Shown: positions 44,812 to 54,943, counted from the stretch's first letter. The stretch is 64,000 bases of DNA from Lachnospiraceae bacterium AC2028 (GCA_000702685.1 JNJD01000014.1:1-64000), one strand, 5' to 3'. The notes: a model not told the origin generated them from the letters alone. Made by a program: numbers and translations.

Positions 44812-45872
44812 AGGATTTTCTCAGCAGTAAGATCATAACTTCAGATATGGAAGAGATATATTCCAGGGGATATGACTGGGAGGAACTTTCCGGTAAAAAG
44901 GTTTATATATCGGGCTCATACGGAATGCTTGCTTCATACATTGTCTATTTCCTTATCTATCTGAGAGAAAAGAAGGGCATTTTCGTCGACATTCTCGCTC
45001 AGGGAAGAAAAGAAGAAAAAGCCAGAGACAGATTTGGGATATACTTTGATAAAGACTATTTCAATTATGTCAGTGAAGATATATCTTCCGAAGATTGTGA
45101 AGCCGTATATGAAGCAGATTATGTGATCCACGCAGCGGGACTTGCCAATCCCAGGTTTTATGAGACAAATCCGGTAGAAGTCATCGAACCTAATGCAATC
45201 GGTACATATCAGCTTCTGAAAAACTGTGATAAAGATAATCTTAAGGGGTTTCTGTTCCTCAGTACGTGTGATGTATACGGTTCTGTAGACGATCCTGATC
45301 ATATATTCGAAGAAACGGTTGGAAAGGTGGACCCTCTGGATCCTCATAGCTGTTATAGTGAGAGCAAGAGGCTGGCAGAGACATTACTTGCTTCGTATTC
45401 GAGAGAATATGGTGTCAGAACGATCATGGCAAGAGTCGGACATACGTACGGACCGACGATGGATCTTGAAAACGATCCCAGGGTGTTTGCAAGCTTTATC
45501 AAGGATGCCGTAAACGGCAATGATATATGTCTTCACAGTAACGGACTTGCAAAGAGGGCTTTCTGTTATCTGAGCGATGCGGTCGCGGCATATCTGCTTC
45601 TTTTGCTTAAGGGTAAATCCGGGGAAGCGTATAATGTTACCAACACGGATCAGATGATAGCGATAAGGGATCTTGCAACCATTATTGCCGGAATTCCGGA
45701 GAAGAAAGTCAGTGTAACCTTTAAAAACAGGGAAGATAATGATGCATATCTTCAGGATACGGTCAATAAGCAGAACCGTCCTGTTGAAGATAAACTTATA
45801 TCGCTCGGGTGGTCTCATCCGATCGATGCAAGGGAAGGATTTTCGAGGGTTTTCGGTTTCTTTAATGAATAA
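44808..45872 (+). CDS. NAD-dependent epimerase/reductase of a CDP-sugar
   Basis: A 354-residue extended SDR. It has the Rossmann motif SGSYGMLASYIV, LSTCDVYGSV, and the catalytic CYSESKRLAE (Tyr-x3-Lys). It stands between rfbG and the GtrB-like and rfbH genes, where Salmonella and Yersinia have paratose, abequose or ascarylose synthases. It should therefore reduce or epimerise the CDP-3,6-dideoxy-4-ketohexose or its branched derivative. Which stereoisomer forms cannot be read from sequence. Confidence 0.82.
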   Translation: MKDFLSSKIITSDMEEIYSRGYDWEELSGKKVYISGSYGMLASYIVYFLIYLREKKGIFVDILAQGRKEEKARDRFGIYFDKDYFNYVSEDISSEDCEAVYEADYVIHAAGLANPRFYETNPVEVIEPNAIGTYQLLKNCDKDNLKGFLFLSTCDVYGSVDDPDHIFEETVGKVDPLDPHSCYSESKRLAETLLASYSREYGVRTIMARVGHTYGPTMDLENDPRVFASFIKDAVNGNDICLHSNGLAKRAFCYLSDAVAAYLLLLLKGKSGEAYNVTNTDQMIAIRDLATIIAGIPEKKVSVTFKNREDNDAYLQDTVNKQNRPVEDKLISLGWSHPIDAREGFSRVFGFFNE

Positions 45873-45899
45873 TCCGAATAACCTGACGAGGGGAGTATT

Positions 45900-46844
45900 A
45901 TGAGTAAGATGATCAGCATAGTCACGCCTTGCTATAACGAAGAAGATAACATCTCTGAACTGATATCTCAGGTCAGAAAGGTCATGTCTACACTTGATTA
46001 TCCCTATGAGCATATTTTAATCGATAACAGATCGACTGATTCGACATGGGAGAAGATCAAGTCAGAATCTCAAAGTGATCACCATATCAAGGGCATACGA
46101 AATGTAAGGAATTTCGGGCCTCTCAGGAATGCCATGTACGGACTTTTTCAGGCGAGCGGGGATGCTGCTATTTCTCTTGCGGCCGATCTTCAGGATCCCC
46201 CCGAACTGATTCCTACTCTTATTGCTGAATGGGAGAAGGGATATAAGGTTGTTCTCGGACAAAAGGACATGTCTGAGGAAAGCAAAATTATGTCCGGTCT
46301 CAGAAAAGCATATTATGGCATAATCGCTCATTTTTCCGATACCAAACAGTATAAACAAACAACGGGCTGGGGGCTTTATGATGCTTCTGTACTTAAGGTC
46401 ATGAAGCAGCTCAATGAACCCGAGCCTTCACTCAGGCATATTGTTGCCGAACTCGGGTATGAGGCTTCTTTGGTCAAGTATTGCCAGCCCAAGAGACAGC
46501 ACGGAAAGAGCAGTTATAATTTTAAGAGTTATATTGAGTATGCTTTCCAGACACTTATCAGTACATCACAGGCTCCTCTTAAGCTTGCGGTTGTATGGGG
46601 ATTTACGATATCATTTTTCTCATTTGTCATGGGTATCGTATATTTTGTCTGGAAGCTGATGGACTGGTGGAGATTCGATACCGGCCAGGCACCTATGCTG
46701 ATAGGACTATTCTTTATAGGCGGAGTTCTTCTTATGTTCATCGGTATTATCGGTGAATATATCGGTGAGATATTTAAGAGAACGAGGAATTTTCCTCTTG
46801 TCATAGAACAGGAGAGGGTTGGATTTGATGAAGACGAAGGATGA
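45900..46844 (+). CDS. GtrB/CsbB-like polyprenyl-phosphate glycosyltransferase
   Basis: A 314-residue GT2 enzyme with ISIVTPCYNEEDNISELI, the DLQDPPELIP signature of the GtrB/ArnC/CsbB group, a KSSYNFKSYIEYAF motif and two C-terminal helices (about 227-252 and 265-288). These enzymes load one sugar on undecaprenyl phosphate at the inner face. The product is then flipped and used outside by GT-C enzymes. In Bacillus, csbB and yfhO are partners; here five YfhO proteins lie within the window. The sugar is probably the dideoxyhexose made by the flanking genes. A strong GAGGGG site precedes the start. Confidence 0.88.
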   Translation: MSKMISIVTPCYNEEDNISELISQVRKVMSTLDYPYEHILIDNRSTDSTWEKIKSESQSDHHIKGIRNVRNFGPLRNAMYGLFQASGDAAISLAADLQDPPELIPTLIAEWEKGYKVVLGQKDMSEESKIMSGLRKAYYGIIAHFSDTKQYKQTTGWGLYDASVLKVMKQLNEPEPSLRHIVAELGYEASLVKYCQPKRQHGKSSYNFKSYIEYAFQTLISTSQAPLKLAVVWGFTISFFSFVMGIVYFVWKLMDWWRFDTGQAPMLIGLFFIGGVLLMFIGIIGEYIGEIFKRTRNFPLVIEQERVGFDEDEG

Positions 46845-48162
46845 GGCCAAACAGGAAATATTAAATCTTGTAGCACAGTATGCCCGAGACTTTCATGCTC
46901 AGAATTCCGAGTTTAGGGAAGGCGATCGCATTCCCTATGCCTCAAGAGTCTATGATGAAAACGAGATGGTAAATCTTGTTGATTCGGCTCTCGAATTCTG
47001 GCTTACATCCGGAAGATTCACGGATGAATTCGAAAAGAAATTCTCGGAATATCTTGGAGTTAAGTATTGCAGTCTGGTTAATTCCGGATCATCTGCTAAT
47101 CTTATAGCTTTTATGGCTCTGACTTCTCCTCTTCTCGGAGAAAGAAAGGTTGAACGAGGAGATGAGATAATTACTGTTGCGGCAGGTTTTCCTACCACTG
47201 TCACACCAATGATACAGTTTGGTGCGGTACCTGTTTTTGTCGATGTAACTATTCCCGGATATAACATTGATGTCAGAATGCTTGAAAAGGCATATTCCGA
47301 TAATACAAAAGCAGTCATGATCGCACACACTCTCGGCAATCCCTTTGATCTGAATGTTGTAAAGAGGTTCTGTGAAAAGCACGATCTTTGGCTTGTTGAA
47401 GATAATTGCGATGCTCTCGGAAGCAGATTCTTTATCGACGGTAAATGGAGATATACCGGAACCGTCGGCGATATAGGCACATCCAGCTTTTACCCTCCTC
47501 ATCATATGACTATGGGAGAGGGCGGAGCTGTTTATACGAATAATGCACTTCTCAATAAGATAATCCGCTCCATGAGAGATTGGGGCAGGGACTGTGTATG
47601 TCCCTCGGGAAAGGACAATATGTGCGGTCATCGCTTTGACGGACAGTTTGGTGAATTGCCCGCAGGCTATGATCATAAATATGTTTATTCCCATTTCGGT
47701 TATAATCTTAAAGCCACCGATATGCAGGCTGCCGTAGGCTGTGCACAGCTCGATAAGATCGCAGGCTTTGTTGAGAAAAGAAAGCATAATTTTGATCTGT
47801 TGACCGATCTACTAAAGTCTGAGAAAGCTGATAACAAGCTTATTCTTCCTGTTGCCACATCCGATTCTGATCCCAGCTGGTTCGGGTATATCATGACCTG
47901 CAAAAAAGGCACGAATCGTAAAAAAGTAGTAGATTATATAGAAAGTCACGGAATTCAGACAAGAATGTTGTTTGCCGGAAACCTTATCAAACATCCCTGT
48001 TTTGACGAGATGAGAATTTCCCGAGAAGGATATAGAGTTGTCGGAAATCTTGAAAATACAGACCGGATAATGAATGACAGTTTCTGGGTAGGGGTTTACC
48101 CCGGTATGACGGATGATAAGATATCCTATATTGCTAAGATAATTCTTGAATCAATAAAATAA
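46828..48162 (+). CDS. rfbH: CDP-4-keto-6-deoxyglucose 3-dehydrase
   Basis: A 444-residue PMP/[2Fe-2S] enzyme that removes the 3-hydroxyl to give CDP-3,6-dideoxy-4-ketohexose. The usual PLP lysine is replaced by His in SSFYPPHHMTMGEGG (His226). Cluster cysteines are Cys194 (EDNCDALG), Cys256, Cys258 and Cys266 (RDCVCPSGKDNMCGHRF). ATG 46828 is chosen because GGAGAGGG ends nine bases before it; the gene overlaps the upstream one by 17 bases. The reductase partner RfbI/DdhD is not in the window and must be supplied elsewhere or by a general ferredoxin system. Confidence 0.93.
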   Translation: MKTKDEAKQEILNLVAQYARDFHAQNSEFREGDRIPYASRVYDENEMVNLVDSALEFWLTSGRFTDEFEKKFSEYLGVKYCSLVNSGSSANLIAFMALTSPLLGERKVERGDEIITVAAGFPTTVTPMIQFGAVPVFVDVTIPGYNIDVRMLEKAYSDNTKAVMIAHTLGNPFDLNVVKRFCEKHDLWLVEDNCDALGSRFFIDGKWRYTGTVGDIGTSSFYPPHHMTMGEGGAVYTNNALLNKIIRSMRDWGRDCVCPSGKDNMCGHRFDGQFGELPAGYDHKYVYSHFGYNLKATDMQAAVGCAQLDKIAGFVEKRKHNFDLLTDLLKSEKADNKLILPVATSDSDPSWFGYIMTCKKGTNRKKVVDYIESHGIQTRMLFAGNLIKHPCFDEMRISREGYRVVGNLENTDRIMNDSFWVGVYPGMTDDKISYIAKIILESIK

Positions 48163-48183
48163 TCAGAAAGAGATGACCTGAAT

Positions 48184-49998
48184 ATGTCGGAAAACAAAAT
48201 CTTCTCAGCTGTAAAAAAAGTAAATCCTTATGTCTGGCTTGGCATAATAGTTATTATTGCTGTCATAAGACTGTGTATATTGTTCTCTTTACGTGACGGA
48301 CATCATGTAGATGAGACCTGGAGTTACGGTTTTGCCAACAGTTATTACAATCCTCAAATTTATTTTGATTTTGAAGATTCCTATGAACAGAATAATAGCG
48401 ATTGGATTTCGGGAGATGTTTTCAAAGATTATATAACGGTTTCCGAAGATCATAGATTTGCATTTGATTCCGTTCTTTCGAATTCCAGAGTAGACCTCAG
48501 TCCCCCTTTATATGTACTACTTCTTCATTTTGTGTGTTCATTTTTTCCGGGAACTTTTTCCTGGTGGTTTGCTTTTTCGATCAGTCTGGTATGCTTTATT
48601 CCAAGCTTAATCTTTATTTATCTTATTTCTATTGAGATGACAGAATCAAAATTCTGTGGATTTTTGGCTGTCATATACTATGTCTTTTCCGGCTGTGGAA
48701 CGGCAAATTTTCTTTTCCTGAGAATTTATCATTTATTTACTCTATTTACTTTAGTATTGTTTTGGCTTGTTTCTAAGATCATAAAGAATAAAAAGAAAAA
48801 CCTTATCCCTTATTATGCGTGTCTTCTTATTCCTTCAATCTTAGGTTATTTGACTCATTTCTATTTTCTTGTGATAGCCTTTGCTATTACATTTTTTGGC
48901 GCATTGGCACTTCTTTTGAAGAAACGTTTGCGTTCGGCTTTGAGCTTATGCGTGATCATGCTTTTATCGGTTGTTTTCTTCTTTGTGATCTATCCGGATG
49001 CATTGAGATTACTGTTACCTTATTCATCCGGTGACACTTCCGGAACAGGTTATTATTCATATCCCTATTATTTTGATCTTGCCATTGCAAATGTGAGATT
49101 TTTTACCGGAACAATCGGATTTGCTGTCAGCTTTACGATTTTTGACGTAATAACTGTTATAGGAGGATTGGTGTTTGTTGCCGTTGTATTTGCTCTTATC
49201 TGCTTTCTATTCAGAAATGAACAATGGATGAAGAAATTTCTTTCCGGATCAAAACACAAAATATATATAGTTTTAGAGATTATAAAGAACTTTATAAAAC
49301 ATTTTGATATATCCATTTTTGTAGCACTTCTTTCTGTTTTATTTTATTTATTTGTTATCCCTTATTCTGCTACATTAGTGAACATGGGATTTACGGAGAG
49401 ATACTTTTTTCCTGCAATGTCCTTATTTGTTGTTGTATACATATCTTTTGCGGGAATGCTTATAAAGCAGATATATACATGTTTTTTCAAGAATAAAAAA
49501 ATATGTATTCCTATAATGATTCTTATATTTGCTTTGTTGATTTTCCAAAACATTAGAAGTGATACATTTACCAATATGTTCAGGTTTAGCTTTATGAAGG
49601 ATAAGGCGTTTTCTTCTGCTGTTAATGACAGAGATTGTTTTGTCGTTATCAAATCCGGAAGAGATATGGTCTGGCTGAGTTCGATTCTCATGAATTGCAA
49701 CAATGTATTTATTGAATATCAGGAGGACGTTATTGAAGAGGGTTATACATATCCCGACATTGACAGTGATTGCTTATATGTTTTAGTCAAAGAAGGGATG
49801 ATGACTGATGCGCAAAAGAGTGAATTTAATGATCAGATCGATCTGGAAACGTATGGCTTTGTGATCCCTGAAACGGAGAAGACCGTTGAAGGCGTTAAAT
49901 CTGATCTTGAAGATCAAACAGGATATTCATATGAATTGATTGACGAATACCCTTCATTTATTGGAATGACCGATCTATATGGGTGTGTTGATGAATAA
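48184..49998 (+). CDS. GT39-like polytopic membrane glycosyltransferase
   Basis: A 604-residue protein with about 11-13 helices. The first extracytoplasmic loop carries HHVDETWSYG, the acidic GT-C motif, followed by RVDLSPPLYVLLLH, typical of PMT_2/GT39-type enzymes. The C-terminal part after the last helix is soluble. It would take a sugar from a polyprenyl phosphate and transfer it outside. It overlaps YfhO 4 by eight bases, so these two likely act together. Donor and acceptor unknown. Confidence 0.82.
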   Translation: MSENKIFSAVKKVNPYVWLGIIVIIAVIRLCILFSLRDGHHVDETWSYGFANSYYNPQIYFDFEDSYEQNNSDWISGDVFKDYITVSEDHRFAFDSVLSNSRVDLSPPLYVLLLHFVCSFFPGTFSWWFAFSISLVCFIPSLIFIYLISIEMTESKFCGFLAVIYYVFSGCGTANFLFLRIYHLFTLFTLVLFWLVSKIIKNKKKNLIPYYACLLIPSILGYLTHFYFLVIAFAITFFGALALLLKKRLRSALSLCVIMLLSVVFFFVIYPDALRLLLPYSSGDTSGTGYYSYPYYFDLAIANVRFFTGTIGFAVSFTIFDVITVIGGLVFVAVVFALICFLFRNEQWMKKFLSGSKHKIYIVLEIIKNFIKHFDISIFVALLSVLFYLFVIPYSATLVNMGFTERYFFPAMSLFVVVYISFAGMLIKQIYTCFFKNKKICIPIMILIFALLIFQNIRSDTFTNMFRFSFMKDKAFSSAVNDRDCFVVIKSGRDMVWLSSILMNCNNVFIEYQEDVIEEGYTYPDIDSDCLYVLVKEGMMTDAQKSEFNDQIDLETYGFVIPETEKTVEGVKSDLEDQTGYSYELIDEYPSFIGMTDLYGCVDE

Positions 49999-52447
49999 GA
50001 AAACACAGGGTATATTTACCGGCTTAATTTCATTTATCATTACTGTTTTGATCACAGTATTGGCATATGCTAATGTCGGGATATATCCCGGGTCTGTCAA
50101 TACGATTCTGATCTATGATATGAAGGCTCAGCTTATCTCTTTTTATGGTTATCTGAGTCATGGTGGCCCCGGTTTTGATTCTTTGCTTTATAGTATGTCC
50201 GGTGCTCTCGGCGGAGGCTTCTTTGGAACTATTGCACTTTATGTTTCTCCGTTAGATCTTATTTATTGTTTTATATCCTTAAAGGATCTGCCTGATGCAA
50301 TTTATGTCTTAACTGTATTGAGAATTGGCTTAAGTGCAGCGTTTTTCTCGGCCTTTCTGGTATACACAAGGAATAGTCTTAACAGATTTAACATCATCGT
50401 TCTTTCATGCTGCTATGGCTTGATGTCATATGTTTTTATGTATTCGATGTCACCTATGTGGCTTGATCTTGTTATGTATCTTCCTATCCTGGCTCTATTT
50501 ATGGAGAAAGTAGTCAACGGTAAGAAAAGCTTTTCTTTTATTTGTTTACTAAGCTTTTGCATCATAAGCGATTATTATATTGCTTATATGGTTGTGATCG
50601 CTATTGTTCTATATTATCTTTTTAGACTTGTCGAAGATGGCAATTCTTTGAAAGATTGTATAAAAAAACTTATTTTGCTTGGGATTCATGGTGTTTTTTC
50701 TGCAGGACTTTCAGCTTTCGTTTTACTTCCGGTAATAATCGATTTTGGAAGAGGAAAATTGATAGAAGCCTCAAACGGACAGAAAAGTGTGTTTATAAAA
50801 AACACGTTTTCAGCTGTTTTAAGAAATTTTGCTCCAATGAGATATACATCGCTTGATGATGTTGTCCCTCCAAATATTTTCTGCGGTAGTTTTGTTCTTC
50901 TTTTTTCATTGATCTGGTTTTTTACGGGAAAAAAGAATCTTAAAGCCCGCATAGCCGGAATTCTGATTTTGGCAATTTATTTTGCCTCGTTTATCTTTGG
51001 TCCTGTTGATAGAATATGGCATGGTTTCAGAAATCCGATAGGTTTTTCATTTCGTTATGCTTTCACATTTGTATTCTTTTTGGTATGTTTTGCTGCCAGG
51101 GGGTTGGAAAGCGTAAGCGTTTTAAAACTTAAAAGATATGAAAGCCTGATCAGGCTTTTGATCGGCATCTTTTCTTTCTATACTTTTTTTGAACTTTACC
51201 TGAATGGATCGTTTATTCTTTCAAAACATGCTGTAGAAAAATATTATACAAATAGGGAAGAGTATAACAGATATTGTGATGTGTTAGACGGATTGTTGTC
51301 TATTGCCGATGAAGATGACACATACGATTACAGCAGGATATGTAAGAATTTTAAATACTCAAATTTTGACGGTGCTCTGTTTGGATACGATGGTATTGAA
51401 AGATTCAGTTCCAGCTATAATTATCCTGTATCGAGATTTCTTGCCGATCTTGGCATTGGTTCATCTTTTCACACAAGTAGTGAATATGGAATGAATCCTG
51501 TTGTAGGCAGTTTGCTTGATATGGGTTATATGATATCCTGGCACAGAGATTATTCTGATTATTATGACCTGATAGGAGAGTATAGAGGGTATACTGTTTA
51601 TAGCAATCCGAATTGTATTCCACTTGCTTTTTCTGTAGATTTAAATGAATCCGGAAACGAACAGTTTACGGATAATAAATTTGAAAATATAAATATATTT
51701 ATCAGAGAACTTGCAGATCTGAACGATGGTGAAAATGTATTTGAAGAACAGACCTATGTACTTTCGGAACGTTCTCCGGAGGATTTTTTGGGTAATGTAA
51801 CTATTGATTCGAATGATTATATATTTGAATGCGAAGAAGATTCACATTATTGGTTTTATTCGGAAAATGTAGACATTTACGGTGATGAATCAAGATCTGA
51901 ATGGATGAAAAGAATAACTAATGCCAATGATGCTTATGCAGATTATTATCTCAACGGAGAAAAGACTCCGCTTTTCAGAAACGTCGAGTTCTCTTTTTTA
52001 AATGATCTGGGGTATCTTGAAGCCGGAAGCTGTAATGTACTGACTCTTGACTCGTCAATTTCCAGAATTGGGAATACATATATTTATAGGTATAATGATG
52101 TACTGTTTAAAAAAGTGGCTGATGAGCTTAAAGATAAATCATATAGAATAGAATCAATAGATTCATCAGGCATAAAGCTAAAAGGCTTTTCAAAAACAGA
52201 TTCTTATGTTCTTGTTACGATTCCGTATGAAGACGGATATAAAATATATGTGGATGGGATAGCAACAGATTATTGCGCTTACAGAAATGCTTTGATGTTG
52301 ATCGGAGTGACAGCCGGCGAACATATTATTGAGATAAGTTATATACCTCCGGGACTTATTCCGGGAATCATAATAAGTTCAATGTTCTTTATGTTCATTG
52401 TTGTTGCGTGTATATTTGATAACTATTCAAAAAGAAAGAAAAAATGA
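49991..52447 (+). CDS. YfhO-family membrane protein, paralogue 4
   Basis: An 818-residue GT-C-like protein with the signature GIYPGSVNT, conserved Asp (LIYDMKAQLISFYGYL), the loop GGPGFDSLLYSMSGALGGG, about a dozen helices, and a beta domain with IPYEDGYKIYVDGI and PPGL before the last helix. It is closest in motif pattern to paralogue 2. ATG 49991 is annotated; ATG 49979, four codons earlier, is also possible and neither has a strong ribosome-binding site. It overlaps both neighbours, so a coupled transcript is likely. Confidence 0.85.
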   Translation: MNKKTQGIFTGLISFIITVLITVLAYANVGIYPGSVNTILIYDMKAQLISFYGYLSHGGPGFDSLLYSMSGALGGGFFGTIALYVSPLDLIYCFISLKDLPDAIYVLTVLRIGLSAAFFSAFLVYTRNSLNRFNIIVLSCCYGLMSYVFMYSMSPMWLDLVMYLPILALFMEKVVNGKKSFSFICLLSFCIISDYYIAYMVVIAIVLYYLFRLVEDGNSLKDCIKKLILLGIHGVFSAGLSAFVLLPVIIDFGRGKLIEASNGQKSVFIKNTFSAVLRNFAPMRYTSLDDVVPPNIFCGSFVLLFSLIWFFTGKKNLKARIAGILILAIYFASFIFGPVDRIWHGFRNPIGFSFRYAFTFVFFLVCFAARGLESVSVLKLKRYESLIRLLIGIFSFYTFFELYLNGSFILSKHAVEKYYTNREEYNRYCDVLDGLLSIADEDDTYDYSRICKNFKYSNFDGALFGYDGIERFSSSYNYPVSRFLADLGIGSSFHTSSEYGMNPVVGSLLDMGYMISWHRDYSDYYDLIGEYRGYTVYSNPNCIPLAFSVDLNESGNEQFTDNKFENINIFIRELADLNDGENVFEEQTYVLSERSPEDFLGNVTIDSNDYIFECEEDSHYWFYSENVDIYGDESRSEWMKRITNANDAYADYYLNGEKTPLFRNVEFSFLNDLGYLEAGSCNVLTLDSSISRIGNTYIYRYNDVLFKKVADELKDKSYRIESIDSSGIKLKGFSKTDSYVLVTIPYEDGYKIYVDGIATDYCAYRNALMLIGVTAGEHIIEISYIPPGLIPGIIISSMFFMFIVVACIFDNYSKRKKK

Positions 52448-54849
52448 AAAAAGGCTTTTCTAAAACAGTATACGTTTTATCGATGATCCTGCCGGCTCTT
52501 CTATTATTTATCTGTTTGTATTATGACGGAATTTATATTGGCAGTGAAAAAACCATTTTGTTATATGATATGGGAGCTCAGTATGCTCCTTTTATATCGC
52601 TGCTCGGTAAAATAGGAGATGGATTTAACAATATTATGTATCAAAGCCTTTCCGGTATGGGCGGCAGTTTTTTTGGCACTTGGGCTTACTATCTTGCGAA
52701 TCCTCTGTCTTTTATAGTTCTTCTTTTTGATGCTTATAAGCTCCCTGATGCTATCTATTTGATTGTTCTTCTGAAGATTTCATTATGCGGTCTTACGATG
52801 TGCCTGTATCTTAAGAAAGGCCATTTGAATATTTCAGATCCTGTTGTATGCATCATTTCATCATGTTCATATGCTTTGATGTCTTATAACATAATGTATA
52901 TGATCCTTCCCATGTGGCTTGACGGCGTAATGATGCTTCCTCTTGTTGTTCTTGGAGTGGATTACATAATTGAGAAAAATAAAGGCTTATTTTTCACGGT
53001 TGTATTTACTCTATCTGTCATATTAAATTACTATACCGCGTATATGATCGCTTTCTTTGTTGTGATTTATTATTTTTACCGGATCATTTCCGAAAAAGCG
53101 GATAAAAAGACATTCTTAAATTCATTTTTAACCATTTCGTTCTCTTCGATTATTTCAATCATGCTTTCGGCATGGCTGTGGCTCCCTGTATTTATTGATT
53201 TCAAAAGAGGAAAACTCGCAGAAAGTGAGAAGGATATTGAACTCTTTATAAGAAATGTTATTGGGGTCACCAGACAATTCTTTCCGGGGTCGTATGACGG
53301 GATCTATCCTTCCGATGCACCGGCGATATATTGCGGGATAATATTTACGATTTTATTGATCATATGTTTTGTCTATAAAGGGTTTTCGATAAGAAAGAAG
53401 ATTGCTGTTTTTGGAGTCTGCGCAATTTATTATTTTTCATTATGCGTAGGCTTCATGGATGTCTTATGGCATGGCTTGAAAATTCCTAATTGCCTTCCTG
53501 CAAGATATTCATTTACCTTTACATTCTTTATTATAATTGTATCGTCTGAGTTGCTTTGCAATTGTTTGCTGTATTTGCGCCAAAACAAAAAAGCTTACAT
53601 TTCATATTCGGTCATTTCCGCATTATTTATTATCACTGTTTTTGACTTATTAAGTAATTCTTTCCATTATGTCCGTTCTCTTGAATCGGATGATAACACC
53701 GGTAAGAGATTTAACAGATATGATTATGATACTATGGTTTCGATCTGTGATCTGATCACATCGGATTATTATACAAATGGCAGAATCTTATATTCGAATT
53801 ACGAGTATTCCTCAAATGACGGATTGTTGTTTGGAATTCCGACGCTTGATTATTTTTCATCATCCTATAATCTTACTTTTTCCGCGTTTATGAGAAGTCT
53901 CGGAATAGATTATATGATGAATATAGATGATGATCTGGGCACCAACACAGCTAATGCTAATATACTTGGTATAGGCTATATTGCGGAATTTAATAATGCT
54001 TTTATTGGGACCGATCTGATGAATTATGCAACCCCTGTTTTGGGGGATGATTCTTTCAGACTATATGAACTTGATCATTGTATTGATCATGGATTTGCTG
54101 TTCCTTTTCTTAATGAATCGGTTAGCTTTTCGTATGATCCCTTTGATAATATCAATCTTATATATTCCGATATCACCGGAGTAGATGGTGTTTTTGAAAA
54201 GTGTGAGATAGAAGGAGATAGAATTGATTCGGATTCTTCTTTTGCATTTAGCAAAACTCTCACTGTAACTCCTCAAAGTGGAAGACATCTGTATGTCTAT
54301 ATTTCGCCCAGAGGATTTTATGAAGATAATATGACATGTGATGATGAATTATATTTTGGCAATGAATTGGTTGCTAAGTTCATAGATGTGGGTAACAGAT
54401 ACATAGTCGATATGGGATATAGTGATGGAAGCCCTCTTTCTTTTACATATATGTCCGAGAATGCTGATTCGGAAGTATATTTTTATACTTTGGATTATGA
54501 CAGGCTTGAGAAAGCATTTTCGTCGATCGATCCCGTTATTTCAAATGTCAATTGCTCTTCGCGCGGAATAACCGGTACTTTGTCTCTTAAAAATGATACC
54601 GATGTGGTATTTCAGATTCCATATGAAGGTGGATTCGTTGTTAGGATAGATGGAAAAAAAGTTCCTTATACCGATTATAGAGGCGGGCTTATAAGAGTTT
54701 CAGTTCCTGAAGGCGAGCACGATTACAGTATCTGTTATTTGGCTCCCGGATTTGCTTATGGTGTTATTGTTTCTATCTTTGGATTGATTATTTATTTATT
54801 GATTTTCTTAATCAAAAGAAAACGCTTTAACAAACAAGCATTTTTTTGA
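52444..54849 (+). CDS. YfhO-family membrane protein, paralogue 5
   Basis: An 801-residue GT-C-like protein. The signature is altered to GIYIGSEKT (Ile for Pro) but the Asp (LLYDMGAQYAPF) and the GFNNIMYQSLSGMGG loop remain. The C-terminal domain ends IPYEGGFVVRIDGK, followed by APGF and a final helix. It is the last gene of the island and overlaps paralogue 4 by four bases (ATGA). No clear terminator follows; the pilC promoter lies about 100 bases on. Confidence 0.85.
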   Translation: MKKGFSKTVYVLSMILPALLLFICLYYDGIYIGSEKTILLYDMGAQYAPFISLLGKIGDGFNNIMYQSLSGMGGSFFGTWAYYLANPLSFIVLLFDAYKLPDAIYLIVLLKISLCGLTMCLYLKKGHLNISDPVVCIISSCSYALMSYNIMYMILPMWLDGVMMLPLVVLGVDYIIEKNKGLFFTVVFTLSVILNYYTAYMIAFFVVIYYFYRIISEKADKKTFLNSFLTISFSSIISIMLSAWLWLPVFIDFKRGKLAESEKDIELFIRNVIGVTRQFFPGSYDGIYPSDAPAIYCGIIFTILLIICFVYKGFSIRKKIAVFGVCAIYYFSLCVGFMDVLWHGLKIPNCLPARYSFTFTFFIIIVSSELLCNCLLYLRQNKKAYISYSVISALFIITVFDLLSNSFHYVRSLESDDNTGKRFNRYDYDTMVSICDLITSDYYTNGRILYSNYEYSSNDGLLFGIPTLDYFSSSYNLTFSAFMRSLGIDYMMNIDDDLGTNTANANILGIGYIAEFNNAFIGTDLMNYATPVLGDDSFRLYELDHCIDHGFAVPFLNESVSFSYDPFDNINLIYSDITGVDGVFEKCEIEGDRIDSDSSFAFSKTLTVTPQSGRHLYVYISPRGFYEDNMTCDDELYFGNELVAKFIDVGNRYIVDMGYSDGSPLSFTYMSENADSEVYFYTLDYDRLEKAFSSIDPVISNVNCSSRGITGTLSLKNDTDVVFQIPYEGGFVVRIDGKKVPYTDYRGGLIRVSVPEGEHDYSICYLAPGFAYGVIVSIFGLIIYLLIFLIKRKRFNKQAFF

Positions 54850-54943
54850 AGCATTTTCTTGTCCATTGTGCACAATTAACAAAAATGATTTTGATACTAA
54901 ATGCATAAAGTTAATAAAATATTAAGTTTTTTGTGAATAAACG

